From Mycolicibacterium neoaurum ATCC 25795 (GTDB taxonomy: Bacteria; Actinomycetota; Actinomycetes; Mycobacteriales; Mycobacteriaceae): a stretch of 64,000 nt of DNA. The translations under genes were made by a program, and so were the position numbers. This document shows positions 17,869 to 27,000 of the stretch, piece after piece. Positions within the stretch are counted from its first letter, which is position 1. Every line of letters begins with the position of its first letter. The stretch covers positions 310,001 to 374,000 of the forward strand of contig NZ_JMDW01000008.1 of assembly GCF_000691525.1 (NCBI RefSeq), given 5' to 3'. Under the pieces are notes generated by a model, which ran no database searches, was not told where the DNA came from, and saw only the letters and a program-made list of their open reading frames with translations.

Positions 17869-19212
17869 CTAGCTGTCCAGCTCGTCGGAATGCTCCCGGC
17901 TGACCTCGACCATGAAGTTGGCGAAGTAACCGGTGAGCTGCGGATCGCTCATCATCTGCCAGCGCGGCGCCAGCAGCTTCATATAGCGCTCGACGTAGAG
18001 GAACTGCTTGCCGATCAGCACCAGTTCTCGCGGCAGCTTCACGTCGTAGGCGTCGGCCAGCGCCGAGAGCTGCTTGCCGATCTCGGCGTAGCTCATATCG
18101 CCCAGCGAGGACATGGTCAGCGGGGTGGCGAACTTCTCCAGGTCCTTGGCCGCCTGGGCCTCCGGCTTGACGGTGCCGACCGCGCCCATGAGCACGACGA
18201 TCTTGCCCGCCGCGGCGTGGTCCTTCTTGACCAGCAGCGCGTACACCAGTTCGCGCAGCAGCCACCGGGTCCGCGGATCGATGCGGCCCATGATGCCGAA
18301 GTCGAAGAAGACGATCTTGCCGGCATCGTCGACATAGAGGTTGCCCGCGTGCAGGTCGCCGTGGAACAGGCCGTGGCGAAGCCCGCCCTCGAACACACTG
18401 AACAACAAGGCCTTGACCAGCTGTTCACCATCGAAGCCCTGCTTGCGGATGGCGGCGACATCATCGATGCGGGTGCCCTGGATGCGCTCCATGGTGAGCA
18501 CTCGCTCGCTGGTCAGATCCCAGTAGACCTGCGCGACGCGGATGTTCTCCCCGAGCGGGGAGGCGTGCATATGGGCCACCCAGGCGTCCATCGACTGGGC
18601 CTCCAGCCGGAAGTCCAGCTCCTCGGCCAGGTTGTCGGCGAAATCGGCGACGACGTCCTGGGCGGACAGCCGCTGGCCGAGCTTGGCGAACTCCACCAGC
18701 CGTGCCCCGCGCTTGAGGATCTGCAGATCCGCGGCGACCCGGCGCCGGATCCCCGGTCGCTGGATCTTGACCACGACCTCCTCGCCGCTATGCAACGTCG
18801 CGTAGTGCACCTGGGCTATCGAGGCCGACGCGAACGGCTTCTCATCGAAGGACTTGAAGAGGTTCTGCGGCTCGTCGCCGAGTTCCTCCTTGAACAGTTT
18901 GTGCACGGCCGCCGAATCGGCAGGCGGGACGCGGTCGAGCAGGCCGCGGAACTCGCGGCTGAGGTGTTCGCCGAAGGCGCCCGGGCTGGAGGCGATGATC
19001 TGGCCGAACTTGACGTAGGTGGGGCCCAGGTCGGCGAAGGTCTGCGGAATCTGCTTGATGACCTTTTGTTGCAGCGACCCTTTGCGCAGCAGGCTGCCGG
19101 CGACGCGGGCGCCGGTGCGGGTGACCTGCCAACCCGTCGCGCCGACGCGGGCGGCCTCCACCGGCAATGGCACCCGGTCCAGCCGGGCTCCTTCTCGGTG
19201 TTGGGTACTCAT
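17869..19212 (-). CDS. ABC1/UbiB-type atypical kinase (Rv0647c-like)
   Basis: A 447-residue protein of the ABC1 (AarF/UbiB) protein-kinase-like family. It has the KxGQ motif 'YVKFGQIIASSP' near 66-77, the alanine-rich nucleotide loop 'PFASASIAQVH', lysine in 'VVVKIQRPG', catalytic loop 'HGDLHAGNLYV' and metal-binding 'VFFDFGIMG'. No obvious C-terminal membrane helices are seen. In other bacteria UbiB supports isoprenoid-quinone synthesis through an ATPase activity. Mycobacteria make menaquinone, and the role of this copy is not known. It keeps the M. tuberculosis order lipG-Rv0647c, on the same strand, with 73 bp between. Confidence 0.8.
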   Translation of the reverse strand: MSTQHREGARLDRVPLPVEAARVGATGWQVTRTGARVAGSLLRKGSLQQKVIKQIPQTFADLGPTYVKFGQIIASSPGAFGEHLSREFRGLLDRVPPADSAAVHKLFKEELGDEPQNLFKSFDEKPFASASIAQVHYATLHSGEEVVVKIQRPGIRRRVAADLQILKRGARLVEFAKLGQRLSAQDVVADFADNLAEELDFRLEAQSMDAWVAHMHASPLGENIRVAQVYWDLTSERVLTMERIQGTRIDDVAAIRKQGFDGEQLVKALLFSVFEGGLRHGLFHGDLHAGNLYVDDAGKIVFFDFGIMGRIDPRTRWLLRELVYALLVKKDHAAAGKIVVLMGAVGTVKPEAQAAKDLEKFATPLTMSSLGDMSYAEIGKQLSALADAYDVKLPRELVLIGKQFLYVERYMKLLAPRWQMMSDPQLTGYFANFMVEVSREHSDELDS

Positions 19213-19264
19213 CTCTGCAGTGTCTCAAAACCGGCGGTAGCGGTAAAAACACGGGTGGCCTGCA

Positions 19265-20254
19265 TCACACGAAGGCGCGCTCCACCTGGTCACGGCTTAG
19301 CTCGGGATCGCTGCCCGGCACATAGCGCGGCTCGGTGTGCGCGACGGTGGTGCCGCCCGCCACCCGGCGCTGGGCCTGCCGGAATTCCGGGGCGGCGCCC
19401 GCGGCGGTGTGCAGCCCGTTGATCACCGACCAGACGATGGCGCGCCGCCCCGCCCGCTCGATGGGGTTGGGATCGGTGTGCCCGATGAGCTGTTTGGCCC
19501 ACCGCGGCATGGTGTCGCGGATCGCCCAGTCGACCGCGCTCTGTGGCATCGGCAGATTGGGTCCGGTGGCCATCGCCGCGCCGTGGGTGAGGGCAAGGCG
19601 CGGGAGGTAGGAGTGCAGGCACTCCAGCGTCTCGGCCTTCGTGGTGGGCAGGTCGGTACCGCCCAGAGCGTGCCCGACCCTGGTGAACTCACCGTAGTAG
19701 CGGTCGAGTTTCTTGCCGCGCAACGGATTCGGATGATAGAGCTCGTGGGCGGTGGCCAGTCCCCACACCACGGTGGCGTAGTTCCAGCGCAGCCAGTCGG
19801 GATCGTCGGCGTCGTAGGTGGCGCCGTCGGGTCTGGTGCCCTTGATGGTGTGATGCATGGCGCGCACGGTTCGTGCGACGCGTTCGGCGGTCTCGGTGTT
19901 GCCGTAAGCGGTGCCGATGAAGAAGGCGATCGAATGGCCCAGCCGGATCGCGGCGCCCTCGGGGTCGATGACCGGGATGGCGGTACCGTCGGCCTCGCGC
20001 TTGACCAGGCGTGAGTGGTGCATGCCCATCCAGTAGATGGACGGGTCGAGGCGTTCCAGATAGGCCGCACATTGCAGGCCGAAGATCAGCGCCTCGGTGT
20101 GGGAGTGCACGTGCCAGACGGCACTGCCTGGTCCGAACCAACCCGGATCGCCCTCGGGGCCGGCGAACTCCAGGCCCTTGAAGAAGTGCCTGCGGAAGGT
20201 CTTGTCGTAGCGGCCCTGCAGGCCTTGCTCCAGCACCTGATGCGGCATGTCCAC
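19265..20254 (-). CDS. Oxygenase MpaB family (DUF2236) protein
   Basis: A 329-residue soluble protein. It shows the helical, histidine-containing pattern of the DUF2236/MpaB family: 'AVWHVHSHTEALIFGLQCAAYLERLDPS', 'GMHHSRLVKREADGT', 'AERVARTVRAMHHTIKG', 'VVWGLATAHELYHP'. Relatives include the haem-containing rubber oxygenase Lcp, but most members are uncharacterised, so the reaction is unknown. GTG at 20254 has AAAGGGG 7 bases upstream. It is divergent from a TetR gene over a 77-bp gap with inverted repeats, which suggests that regulator controls it. This block is not in the M. tuberculosis arrangement between Rv0647c and Rv0648. Confidence 0.75.
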   Translation of the reverse strand: MDMPHQVLEQGLQGRYDKTFRRHFFKGLEFAGPEGDPGWFGPGSAVWHVHSHTEALIFGLQCAAYLERLDPSIYWMGMHHSRLVKREADGTAIPVIDPEGAAIRLGHSIAFFIGTAYGNTETAERVARTVRAMHHTIKGTRPDGATYDADDPDWLRWNYATVVWGLATAHELYHPNPLRGKKLDRYYGEFTRVGHALGGTDLPTTKAETLECLHSYLPRLALTHGAAMATGPNLPMPQSAVDWAIRDTMPRWAKQLIGHTDPNPIERAGRRAIVWSVINGLHTAAGAAPEFRQAQRRVAGGTTVAHTEPRYVPGSDPELSRDQVERAFV

Positions 20255-20269
20255 GGGTGAGCCCCTTTC

Positions 20270-20315
20270 TGGTCACGGCTGTAGCCAGAATACATTTTGG
20301 ATACAGGAGTGACCA
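20270..20315. promoter_or_regulatory. Candidate TetR operator between divergent genes
   Basis: The 77-bp gap between the MpaB-family gene and the TetR gene holds arms TGGTCAC (20270-20276) and GTGACCA (20309-20315), an exact 7-bp inverted repeat. Inside it lie a TGTA-N7-TACA repeat (20280-20294) and a partly symmetric GAATACATTTTGGATAC (20288-20304). A local TetR repressor probably binds here. Confidence 0.45.
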
Positions 20316-20331
20316 GATTTAGTCTGATGCG

Positions 20332-20913
20332 ATGACTCGCTGGGCGGGCGTCGCACTGACCGACCGGCGCGCGGAGCGTCGTGCGCTGCTCATCGACGCC
20401 GCCTACGCGCTGTTCGGAACGGGTGGCGAGGCCGCGCTGACGGTGCGGTCGGTATGCCGGGAAAGCGCTCTGAACACCCGCTACTTCTACGAGAGCTTCG
20501 CCGATATCGGCGAGCTGCTGGGCGCGGTGTTCGACAAGGTCGCCGCGGAACTCGGTGCGGCCGTCGACACCGCGATGACCTCGGCCGGGGACTCCCTGAG
20601 TGCGCGCACCCGGGCCGGCGTCGCGGCGGTCCTCGGCTTCAGCTCTGCCGACCCGCGCCGCGGCCGCGTGCTGTTCACTGATGCCCGCGCCAATCCGGTG
20701 CTCACCGAACGGCGCGCCGCCCTGCAGGACCAACTCCTCGATGCCGTGCTCGCCGAGGGTGCGCGGCTGCACCCGGGCTCTGATCCCGTCGCCGCCCGCG
20801 TCGGTGCGGCGATGTACACCGGCGCGATGGCCGAGCTCGCCCAGCAGTGGCTCTCCGGCGCGCTCGGTGCGGACCTGGATGTCGTCGTCGACGCCGCGGT
20901 GCGGTTCTTCTGA
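20332..20913 (+). CDS. TetR family transcriptional regulator
   Basis: 193 residues. The N-terminal helix-turn-helix is seen in 'LIDAAYALFGTGGEAALTVRSVCRESALNTRYFYESFADIGELLGAVF', a standard TetR DNA-binding head; the remaining residues form the ligand/dimer domain without a recognisable ligand class. ATG at 20332. It is divergent from the MpaB-family oxygenase gene and likely represses it and itself from the inverted repeats in the gap. The first DUF559-associated palindrome begins 15 bp after its stop. Confidence 0.85.
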   Translation: MTRWAGVALTDRRAERRALLIDAAYALFGTGGEAALTVRSVCRESALNTRYFYESFADIGELLGAVFDKVAAELGAAVDTAMTSAGDSLSARTRAGVAAVLGFSSADPRRGRVLFTDARANPVLTERRAALQDQLLDAVLAEGARLHPGSDPVAARVGAAMYTGAMAELAQQWLSGALGADLDVVVDAAVRFF

Positions 20914-20927
20914 GCCCTCTCGGCCGC

Positions 20928-20985
20928 CGAGAGTGACGCAATGGTCGCTGTAGGTCACGCAGGAGCGACCACTACGTCACTCTCG
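20928..20985. repeat. 58-bp palindromic element, copy A1
   Basis: One of two identical 58-bp copies; the other is at 21876-21933. Outer arms CGAGAGTGACG and CGTCACTCTCG pair perfectly, as do inner arms TGGTCGCT and AGCGACCA. The small internal loop is caa/cta and the apical loop 14 bases. It lies 15 bp after the TetR stop and 44 bp before the DUF559 start. Confidence 0.9.
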
Positions 20986-21029
20986 CGCTGGTATGGATCC
21001 GTCCGGGCCGCCGCTGCGTCCAAGCAGAT

Positions 21030-21884
21030 GTGCACATTCCCTTCGACGGAGCCGCCGCGATGTCGGCCGGCGCGCTGACGCGAGGACAATTACGGCACCG
21101 CTACCAACCGCTCCTGCGCGGCGTGCACATCCCGCGCGGTCATCTCCCGACGCTGCGCGAACGGATCGATGCCACGCTGCTCGCCGTCCCTGACGGGGTC
21201 ATCGGTGGGGTGGCGGCCGCCGCGCTGCACGGTGCGCGATGGGTCTCCGATACCGAGCCGATCGAGGTCTTTGCCCGCTGTCGACACCAGGCCGGCCTGG
21301 TCATCCGCAAGGACGTGCTGCCCGGCGCCGAGATCACGATCGTCCGCGGCATCCCGACCACGACGCGTGAGCGCACCGCCTTCGACCTCGCACGTCGATG
21401 TCGGCGTAGTCCGGCGATCGCGCGGCTGGATGCCCTCATGCGGGATGCGCCCTACCGGATAGAGGACGTGCTGACGCTGGCCGAGGCTCATCCAGGCGTC
21501 CGTGGCCTCGTGCAACTGCGCGATCTGCTGCCGTATGTCGACGGCGGTGCCGAATCGCCGCGCGAGAGCTGGCTTCGGCTGCTCTTCCTCGATGCCGGAC
21601 TGCCAAGGCCACGAACGCAATTGGTTGTCTACACCGCCGAAGGTCGCTACATCAGGCGGGTCGACATGGTCTGGGAGGACTACCGGGTGGGCGTCGAGTA
21701 CGACGGAGAACAGCATCTGAGCGACCGCGCCATCTACGCCCGCGACGTGTGGGTGGGTCGCGAACTGCAGCGGGTGGGATGGCACCTCATTCGCGTCATC
21801 AAGGAGGACCGCCCGAGCGACATCATCGGCCACGCCAGGGCGACCCTGCAGTCTCGCGGCTGGTCCGGGACTGCGCGAGAGTGA
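21030..21884 (+). CDS. DUF559 domain protein (Vsr-like/PD-(D/E)XK nuclease fold)
   Basis: 284 residues. The N-terminal 110 or so residues, with 'LTRGQLRHRYQPLLRGVHIPRG' and 'VAAAALHGARWV', resemble the AbiEi-like winged-helix head common in actinobacterial DUF559 proteins. The C-terminal domain has the nuclease pattern 'RRVDMVWEDYRVGVEYDGEQH', giving candidate metal ligands Asp212, Glu223 and Asp225 plus His229, then 'VGRELQRVGWHLIRV'. This fold suggests DNA cleavage or nicking, but the family is not characterised. GTG at 21030 aligns the start with the paralogue at 40136-40975. The last codons, CGA GAG TGA, are the first nine bases of the downstream palindrome. Confidence 0.75.
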   Translation: MHIPFDGAAAMSAGALTRGQLRHRYQPLLRGVHIPRGHLPTLRERIDATLLAVPDGVIGGVAAAALHGARWVSDTEPIEVFARCRHQAGLVIRKDVLPGAEITIVRGIPTTTRERTAFDLARRCRRSPAIARLDALMRDAPYRIEDVLTLAEAHPGVRGLVQLRDLLPYVDGGAESPRESWLRLLFLDAGLPRPRTQLVVYTAEGRYIRRVDMVWEDYRVGVEYDGEQHLSDRAIYARDVWVGRELQRVGWHLIRVIKEDRPSDIIGHARATLQSRGWSGTARE

Positions 21885-21933
21885 CGCAATGGTCGCTGTA
21901 GGTCACGCAGGAGCGACCACTACGTCACTCTCG
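21876..21933. repeat. 58-bp palindromic element, copy A2 (contains DUF559 stop)
   Basis: Identical over 58 bp to copy A1 (20928-20985) and in the same orientation; identity ends sharply on both sides. The TGA stop of the DUF559 gene (21882-21884) occupies bases 7-9 of the element. The hairpin could also act as a terminator between the DUF559 gene and the convergent DinB gene. Confidence 0.9.
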
Positions 21934-21938
21934 GCGCA

Positions 21939-22541
21939 CTACGAGACCGCCTCCTTGCCCCACGGGGTCAGCCACGGCGTCGGCTCCCAATCCTCAAGCC
22001 CGGCCAGCAACTCGTAGAGGGTGGCACCGTCGATGCTCTCCCGGATGATGTCGCCCTGCCCGGCGTGGCGGGCCAGTTCCTCGATCATGTGGAAGATCAC
22101 CCAACGCACCGACCATGCCGCGACATCCTTGGGGAACCACGGCACCTCCTGCGGAACCGGCACCGCCGCAGCCAGATCCGCGGTCTCGATGAGGCGGATG
22201 GTCTCGGCATTCTGTTCGTCGAACGCCGCCAGGATCCCCGCGAGGGTCTCGTCCTCGCGCATCACGAACTCTTCGGCATACTCGGCCTGCACGTCCTCCA
22301 TCGGGCGGTCGTCGGCCGCGGGCAGCTGCGGGGCCGCCGCCACCCGCTGCATCCACCCCTTCTGACAGCTGGTGACGTGCTTGATCAGCCCGCCGATCGA
22401 CAACGCGCTGACACTGGGCGTGGATCGTGCCTGCTCGTCGGTCAGGCCGAAGGCGATCGCCCGGAAGGCGTATTGCTGGGCGGCGACGTACTCCTTGAGT
22501 CCGGCGCGTTCGTCGGCAACGGGAGGGGGCATGGCGGGCAT
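21939..22541 (-). CDS. DinB superfamily protein (DUF664-like)
   Basis: A 200-residue four-helix-bundle protein. Expected metal ligands sit in 'IGGLIKHVTSCQKGWMQRV' (first His), with further histidines in 'WVIFHMIEELARHAGQGDII' near residues 150-167, the H...HxxxxxxH arrangement of DinB proteins. In actinobacteria many DinB members are mycothiol-dependent transferases for detoxification; the substrate here is unknown. ATG at 22541 has AAGGAG upstream and begins one base after the stop of the DinB gene before it, so the two are one operon. Its stop is 5 bp from palindrome A2. Confidence 0.8.
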   Translation of the reverse strand: MPAMPPPVADERAGLKEYVAAQQYAFRAIAFGLTDEQARSTPSVSALSIGGLIKHVTSCQKGWMQRVAAAPQLPAADDRPMEDVQAEYAEEFVMREDETLAGILAAFDEQNAETIRLIETADLAAAVPVPQEVPWFPKDVAAWSVRWVIFHMIEELARHAGQGDIIRESIDGATLYELLAGLEDWEPTPWLTPWGKEAVS

Positions 22542-22542
22542 C

Positions 22543-23061
22543 TCAGTTCTCCTTCTGGGTGTGGGTGAAAAGATCTCGTAGCAGACAGATTTCGGCGCCG
22601 TGGTGGATCACCTCGCGGTTGATGTGCAGCACCAGCACGGCCATCGGATACTCGGCATACGGGCCCTCGGCGGGGCCACAGGGGCGCTGCAGATCCGCAT
22701 CGGACAGGGCGCGCACCCCGGCCATCCACCGTGCCTTCTCCTCGTCGAGCTGGGCCAGCGCGGTCGCGGCGTCGGTGGCATACGGCCAGGTCTGGTAGTC
22801 GGCGGCCGGCCCACCGAAATGGGAATGACTCCGCATGGCCAACACGCCGACGATCACATGCGCCATGCGCCACGCGATGGTGGTGAACGGTGCGGGCTCG
22901 GGCTCCGGGTAGACGAAATCCACCCGGCCATCCGGACCGATCGTCCAGCAGTCAGCCGCCGGCGACCAGAAGTACTCCTCGTCGGTGAGGCCGGCAAGCC
23001 TCGGGCGCAGCTGGTGATCCCAGTGGAAGTCCAGCTGATCGGCCAGCAGTTCGGTGTTCAT
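22543..23061 (-). CDS. DinB family protein
   Basis: 172 residues. It starts 'MNTELLADQLDFHWDHQLRPRLAGLTDEEYFW', has 'IAWRMAHVIVGVLAMRSHSHFG' (metal histidine region) and ends with 'AVLVLHINREVIHHGAEICLLRDLF', the usual DinB C-terminal histidine helix. Probably a metal- and thiol-dependent transferase; substrate unknown. It is the first gene of a two-gene operon with the DinB-like gene ending at 21939, and it is divergent from a WYL regulator across 54 bp carrying a 21-bp palindrome. Confidence 0.8.
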   Translation of the reverse strand: MNTELLADQLDFHWDHQLRPRLAGLTDEEYFWSPAADCWTIGPDGRVDFVYPEPEPAPFTTIAWRMAHVIVGVLAMRSHSHFGGPAADYQTWPYATDAATALAQLDEEKARWMAGVRALSDADLQRPCGPAEGPYAEYPMAVLVLHINREVIHHGAEICLLRDLFTHTQKEN

Positions 23062-23082
23062 GGCTCAAAGACTCGCACCCGT

Positions 23083-23103
23083 ATAGGACAGTTTCGGTCC
23101 TAT
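23083..23103. promoter_or_regulatory. Palindromic operator between dinB-like operon and WYL regulator
   Basis: ATAGGAC-N7-GTCCTAT is a perfect 7-bp-arm inverted repeat placed in the 54-bp gap between the divergent genes (starts at 23061 and 23116). Such a placement is typical of a self-regulating operator controlling both directions. Confidence 0.6.
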
Positions 23104-23115
23104 GAGTGCGGCAGC

Positions 23116-24078
23116 ATGATGGACATGAGTACCGCCCGGGTTCTGCAACTGCTCGGTCTGCTGCAGTCGCGTCGCGTGTGGACCTCCGAGGAGCTGGCCG
23201 AACGCCTGGAGGTCACCACCCGAAGTGTCCGGCGCGATGTCGAGCGGTTACGCGAACTCGGCTATCCGGTGCACGCCAGCAAGGGCCACGGCGGCGGCTA
23301 TCAGCTGGGCGCCGGCGCGGCGATGCCACCACTGCTGCTGGACCCCGACGAGGCCGTCGCGATGGCCGTCTGTCTGCGGCTGGCCGCCGGCGGCAGCGTG
23401 GCCGGCGTCGGAGAGTCCGCGTTGCGCGCGCTGTCCAAGCTCGACCAGGTGATGCCCTCGCGGCTGCGCTCGCAGGTCGCCGCGGTACACGACAGCACCG
23501 TCACCCTGACCCCGACCCACAGCGACGCCCCCGTCGATCCCGAGGTGCTGATGACGCTGGCCAGGGCCTGCCGCGACCACGAACATGTCGGTTGCGGGTA
23601 CACCGATATCCGCGGCGCGACATCGCAACGCCGCCTGGAGCCCTACCAACTGGTCACCACCGGACGCCGGTGGTACCTGCTGGCCTTCGATAGGGACAAG
23701 CAGGATTGGCGCAGCCTGCGCCTGGACCGGATGGACACCGTCCGTGCCATCGGCAGTACCTTCACCGCACGCCCGGCCCCCGACGCCGCCCAGTATGTGC
23801 AACGCGCCATCACCAGCTCGCCCTACCGCTATATCGCCAAGGTTCGCTATCAGGCACCGCGCGATGTTGTGGCACAGACCTTCTCGTCGGCCTCGGTGCA
23901 CATCGAGCCCGACGGTGCCGACGCCTGCATCCTGACCACCGGCGCCGACGATCCGCGGGTGATGGCGCTCTATCTGGCCATGCCTGGATGTGAGTTCGAG
24001 GTACTCGAACCTCCCGAAGTCGCCGACGCCGTGCGGAGCGCGGCCGAACTGCTGCAGCGGGCAGGCACCCGAACGTAG
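23116..24078 (+). CDS. WYL-domain (YafY-type) transcriptional regulator
   Basis: About 320 residues. The N-terminal helix-turn-helix is 'LLQSRRVWTSEELAERLEVTTRSVRRDVERLRELGYPV', followed by 'GGGYQLGAGAAMPPLLLDPDEAVAMAVCL' and a central WYL domain with 'LEPYQLVTTGRRWYLLAFDRDKQDWRSLRLDRM'. The family senses nucleotides or small ligands through the WYL pocket and often represses a neighbour. Three in-frame ATGs (23116, 23119, 23125) are possible. It is divergent from two DinB-like genes over the palindrome at 23083-23103 and probably controls them. The alpha-mannosidase gene follows after 10 bp. Confidence 0.85.
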   Translation: MMDMSTARVLQLLGLLQSRRVWTSEELAERLEVTTRSVRRDVERLRELGYPVHASKGHGGGYQLGAGAAMPPLLLDPDEAVAMAVCLRLAAGGSVAGVGESALRALSKLDQVMPSRLRSQVAAVHDSTVTLTPTHSDAPVDPEVLMTLARACRDHEHVGCGYTDIRGATSQRRLEPYQLVTTGRRWYLLAFDRDKQDWRSLRLDRMDTVRAIGSTFTARPAPDAAQYVQRAITSSPYRYIAKVRYQAPRDVVAQTFSSASVHIEPDGADACILTTGADDPRVMALYLAMPGCEFEVLEPPEVADAVRSAAELLQRAGTRT

Positions 24079-24088
24079 GGTGCGGAGC

Positions 24089-27000
24089 ATGCGTGTGACA
24101 GCTGCGGAGTCGACGGAGTTGTTCGTCGGGCCGCCGGCCGCCCCGCTGCAACTCGTCCGCGCCCACCACACCGCCTGCGCGGTCCCCACACCGGTGCGGG
24201 TGAGCGGGTACGGCATCCACGGTGAGGCCGTCGCCCAACCGGGGGATACCTACGTCGAGATCCCGGTCTACGTCGACGACCCCAGCCCGGGCCGGCGCCA
24301 CAACGCCCGAATCGGCGACACCGCCTTCGAGTTCGTGGTCGCCGAACCAGGCTGGACCATGCACATGATCAGCCACTTCCACTACGACCCGGTGTGGTGG
24401 AACACCCAGGCGGCCTACACCAGCCTGTGGACCGAGGACCCGCCCGGAGCGTGCCGGCAGACCAATGGCTTCGACCTCGTCACCGCCCACCTCGAGATGG
24501 CTCGCAGGGTGCCCGAATACAAGTTCGTGCTCGCCGAGGTCGACTACCTCAAACCGTTCTGGGACACCCACCCCGAGGAACGCACCGATCTGCGCCGGCT
24601 CATCGAAGAAGGCCGCATCGAGATCATGGGCGGCACCTACAACGAACCGAACACCAACCTGACAAGTCCCGAGACGGCGATCCGGAATATCGTGGCCGGC
24701 ATCGGTTTCCAGCGACATGTGCTCGGCGGTGACCCGGCGACGGCCTGGCAGCTCGACGTGTTCGGCCACGATCCGCAGTTTCCCGGGATGGCCGCCGACG
24801 CCGGACTGACATCCAGTTCGTGGGCGCGGGGACCGCACCACCAGTGGGGCCCGATGGCCGATCACGGTGATCCCGAACGGATGCAGTTCGCCAGCGAATT
24901 CGAGTGGACCGCGCCGTCGGGACGCGGGCTGCTGACCCACTACATGCCCGCGCACTACGCGGCGGGCTGGTGGATGGACTCCGCGCCCACACTCGCCGAC
25001 GCCGAGGCCGAAACCTACCGGCTGTTCACCGAACTGAAAAAGGTCGCGCTGACCCGCAACGTGCTCCTTCCTGTCGGCACCGACTACACGCCGCCGAACA
25101 AGTGGGTCACCGAGATCCACCGCGACTGGAACGCCCGCTACACCTGGCCTCGGTTTGTGTGCGCGTTGCCGCGCGAGTTCTTCGCCGCGGTCCGTGACGA
25201 ACTCGACCGGACCGGGCGACGGGCGTCGGTGCAGACCAGGGATATGAATCCCATCTACACCGGCAAGGACGTCTCCTATATCGACACCAAACAGGCCAAC
25301 CGCGCCGCCGAGAATTCCGTGCTGGAGGCCGAGCGCTTTGCTGTGTTCGCCGGGGTGCTCGGCGGGGTGCGGTACCCGCAGGCCGCGTTGACCAAGGCCT
25401 GGGTGCAGCTGGCCTACGGCGCCCACCACGACGCCATCACCGGGTCCGAGTCCGACCAGGTGTACCTGGACCTGCTGACCGGCTGGCGCGACGCGTGGGA
25501 GATCGGCCGAAACACCCGCGACAACGCGCTACGGTTGCTCTCCGGTGCGGTGAATGTCCCGCTGGTGGTGTGGAACCCGCTGGCGCACAACCGGACCGAT
25601 ATCGTCACCGCCGAGCTGGATCACGACTTCACCGGCGTGGTCCGTGACGTCGACGGCACCGAGTTGCCGACCTTGATCGAGAACAACCGGGTCAGCTGGC
25701 TGGCCGAGGGTGTCGGCTCGCTGGGTTGGCAGGGCTACCGCCTCGACACCGAAGGGCGCGGGTCACGTTGGGAACCGCACGACGGTGTCACCATCGGCAC
25801 CGACCGGCATCGGGTGACCGTGGACCCCGACCGCGGCGGCGGGGTCAGCTCCTTGATCACCGACGGCAGGGAATGGATCGCAGCCGGGTGCGTCGGCAAC
25901 GAACTCGCGGTCTACGACGAGTATCCGGCCCACCCGCAGGCCGGTGAGGGACCCTGGCATCTGCTGCCGCGCGGGCCGGTGACCACATCGGCCGAACATC
26001 CCGCGGCGGTCCAGCTGTGGCGGTGTGCGCTCGGTGAACGGCTGGTCGTCACCGGGCATATCGGGGATGGGGTGAGCTACACCCAGACCATCACCGTCTG
26101 GCACGGTGTCGAGCGCATCGAATACCGCACGGTCATAGACGAATTCACCGGTTCCGATGATCTGCTGCGGCTGCGCTGGCCATGCCCGGTGCCCGGCGCC
26201 ATGCCTGTCAGCGAGGTCGGTGACGCCGTCATCGGTCGCGGGTTCGGACTGTTCCACGACGGAGACCGGGCGGTGGATGCCGCCGTGTACCCGTCCACCT
26301 TGGACAACCCCGCCTACGGCTGGTTCGGCCTCTCGGCGACGCTGCGGGTGCGCGTCGGGGAACAGGTCAGGGCGATCTCGGTGGCCGAGCTGGTGGTCCC
26401 TGACGACGATTTCGACGCCCGCGACCTGATGGTCGCGCTGGTGCGCACGGGTGTCACCGCCACCTGCACCGTCGCCGCGCAACCCCGCTACGGGGATCTG
26501 GCGGTGGATTCCAACCTACCCGACGCCCGACTGGCCATCGGTGGACCGGACGAGAATGCCTTCACTGCAGCGGTATTGGCTTCCGCGCCGGACTATCGCC
26601 ACGAGTTCAACCGCCAGCTTTCGGCGACCGGCGCGGCGCGCGTCTGGGTTCCCGCGGTCGCACCGCTGAAACAGCAATGGGTGCCGGGGGCCGACCTGCG
26701 CGGCGAGCGCGCGCTGCCGGTCCTCGTCATCGCCGGCGGGCTCACCGCACTGATCGACGATATCGCCGACGCCGAGATCGCGGTGTCACAGCAGACGCCG
26801 GCCGGGATGGAACCCTTCGAACCGGCCACGGTCGCGCTGCTCAACCGCGGGGTGCCCGGCTTCGCAGTCGAACCCGACGGCACGCTGCACACGTCGCTCA
26901 TGCGCTCGTGCACGGGTTGGCCCTCGGGAACCTGGATCGACCCGCCACGTCGCACCGCGCCGGACGGATCCAACTTCGGGCTGCAGCACTGGACGCACAC

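Larger units (their letters stand above)
20928..21933 (+). mobile_element. Putative DUF559 nuclease cassette A, bounded by palindromes
   Basis: A 1006-bp unit: 58-bp palindrome, 44-bp spacer, DUF559 gene, then the same 58-bp palindrome in direct orientation with the gene's stop codon inside it. It sits in an accessory block. The second DUF559 gene (40136-40975) has the same plan in 998 bp. Mobility is inference; no transposase and no target duplication are seen. Confidence 0.5.

Noticed and set aside
17752..19422. 556-residue plus-strand frame over the ABC1 kinase gene
   Set aside because: Antisense shadow; the minus strand has all kinase motifs.
23810..25429. 539-residue minus-strand frame across the WYL regulator and mannosidase
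   Set aside because: Antisense to two well-supported genes; composition typical of a shadow frame.
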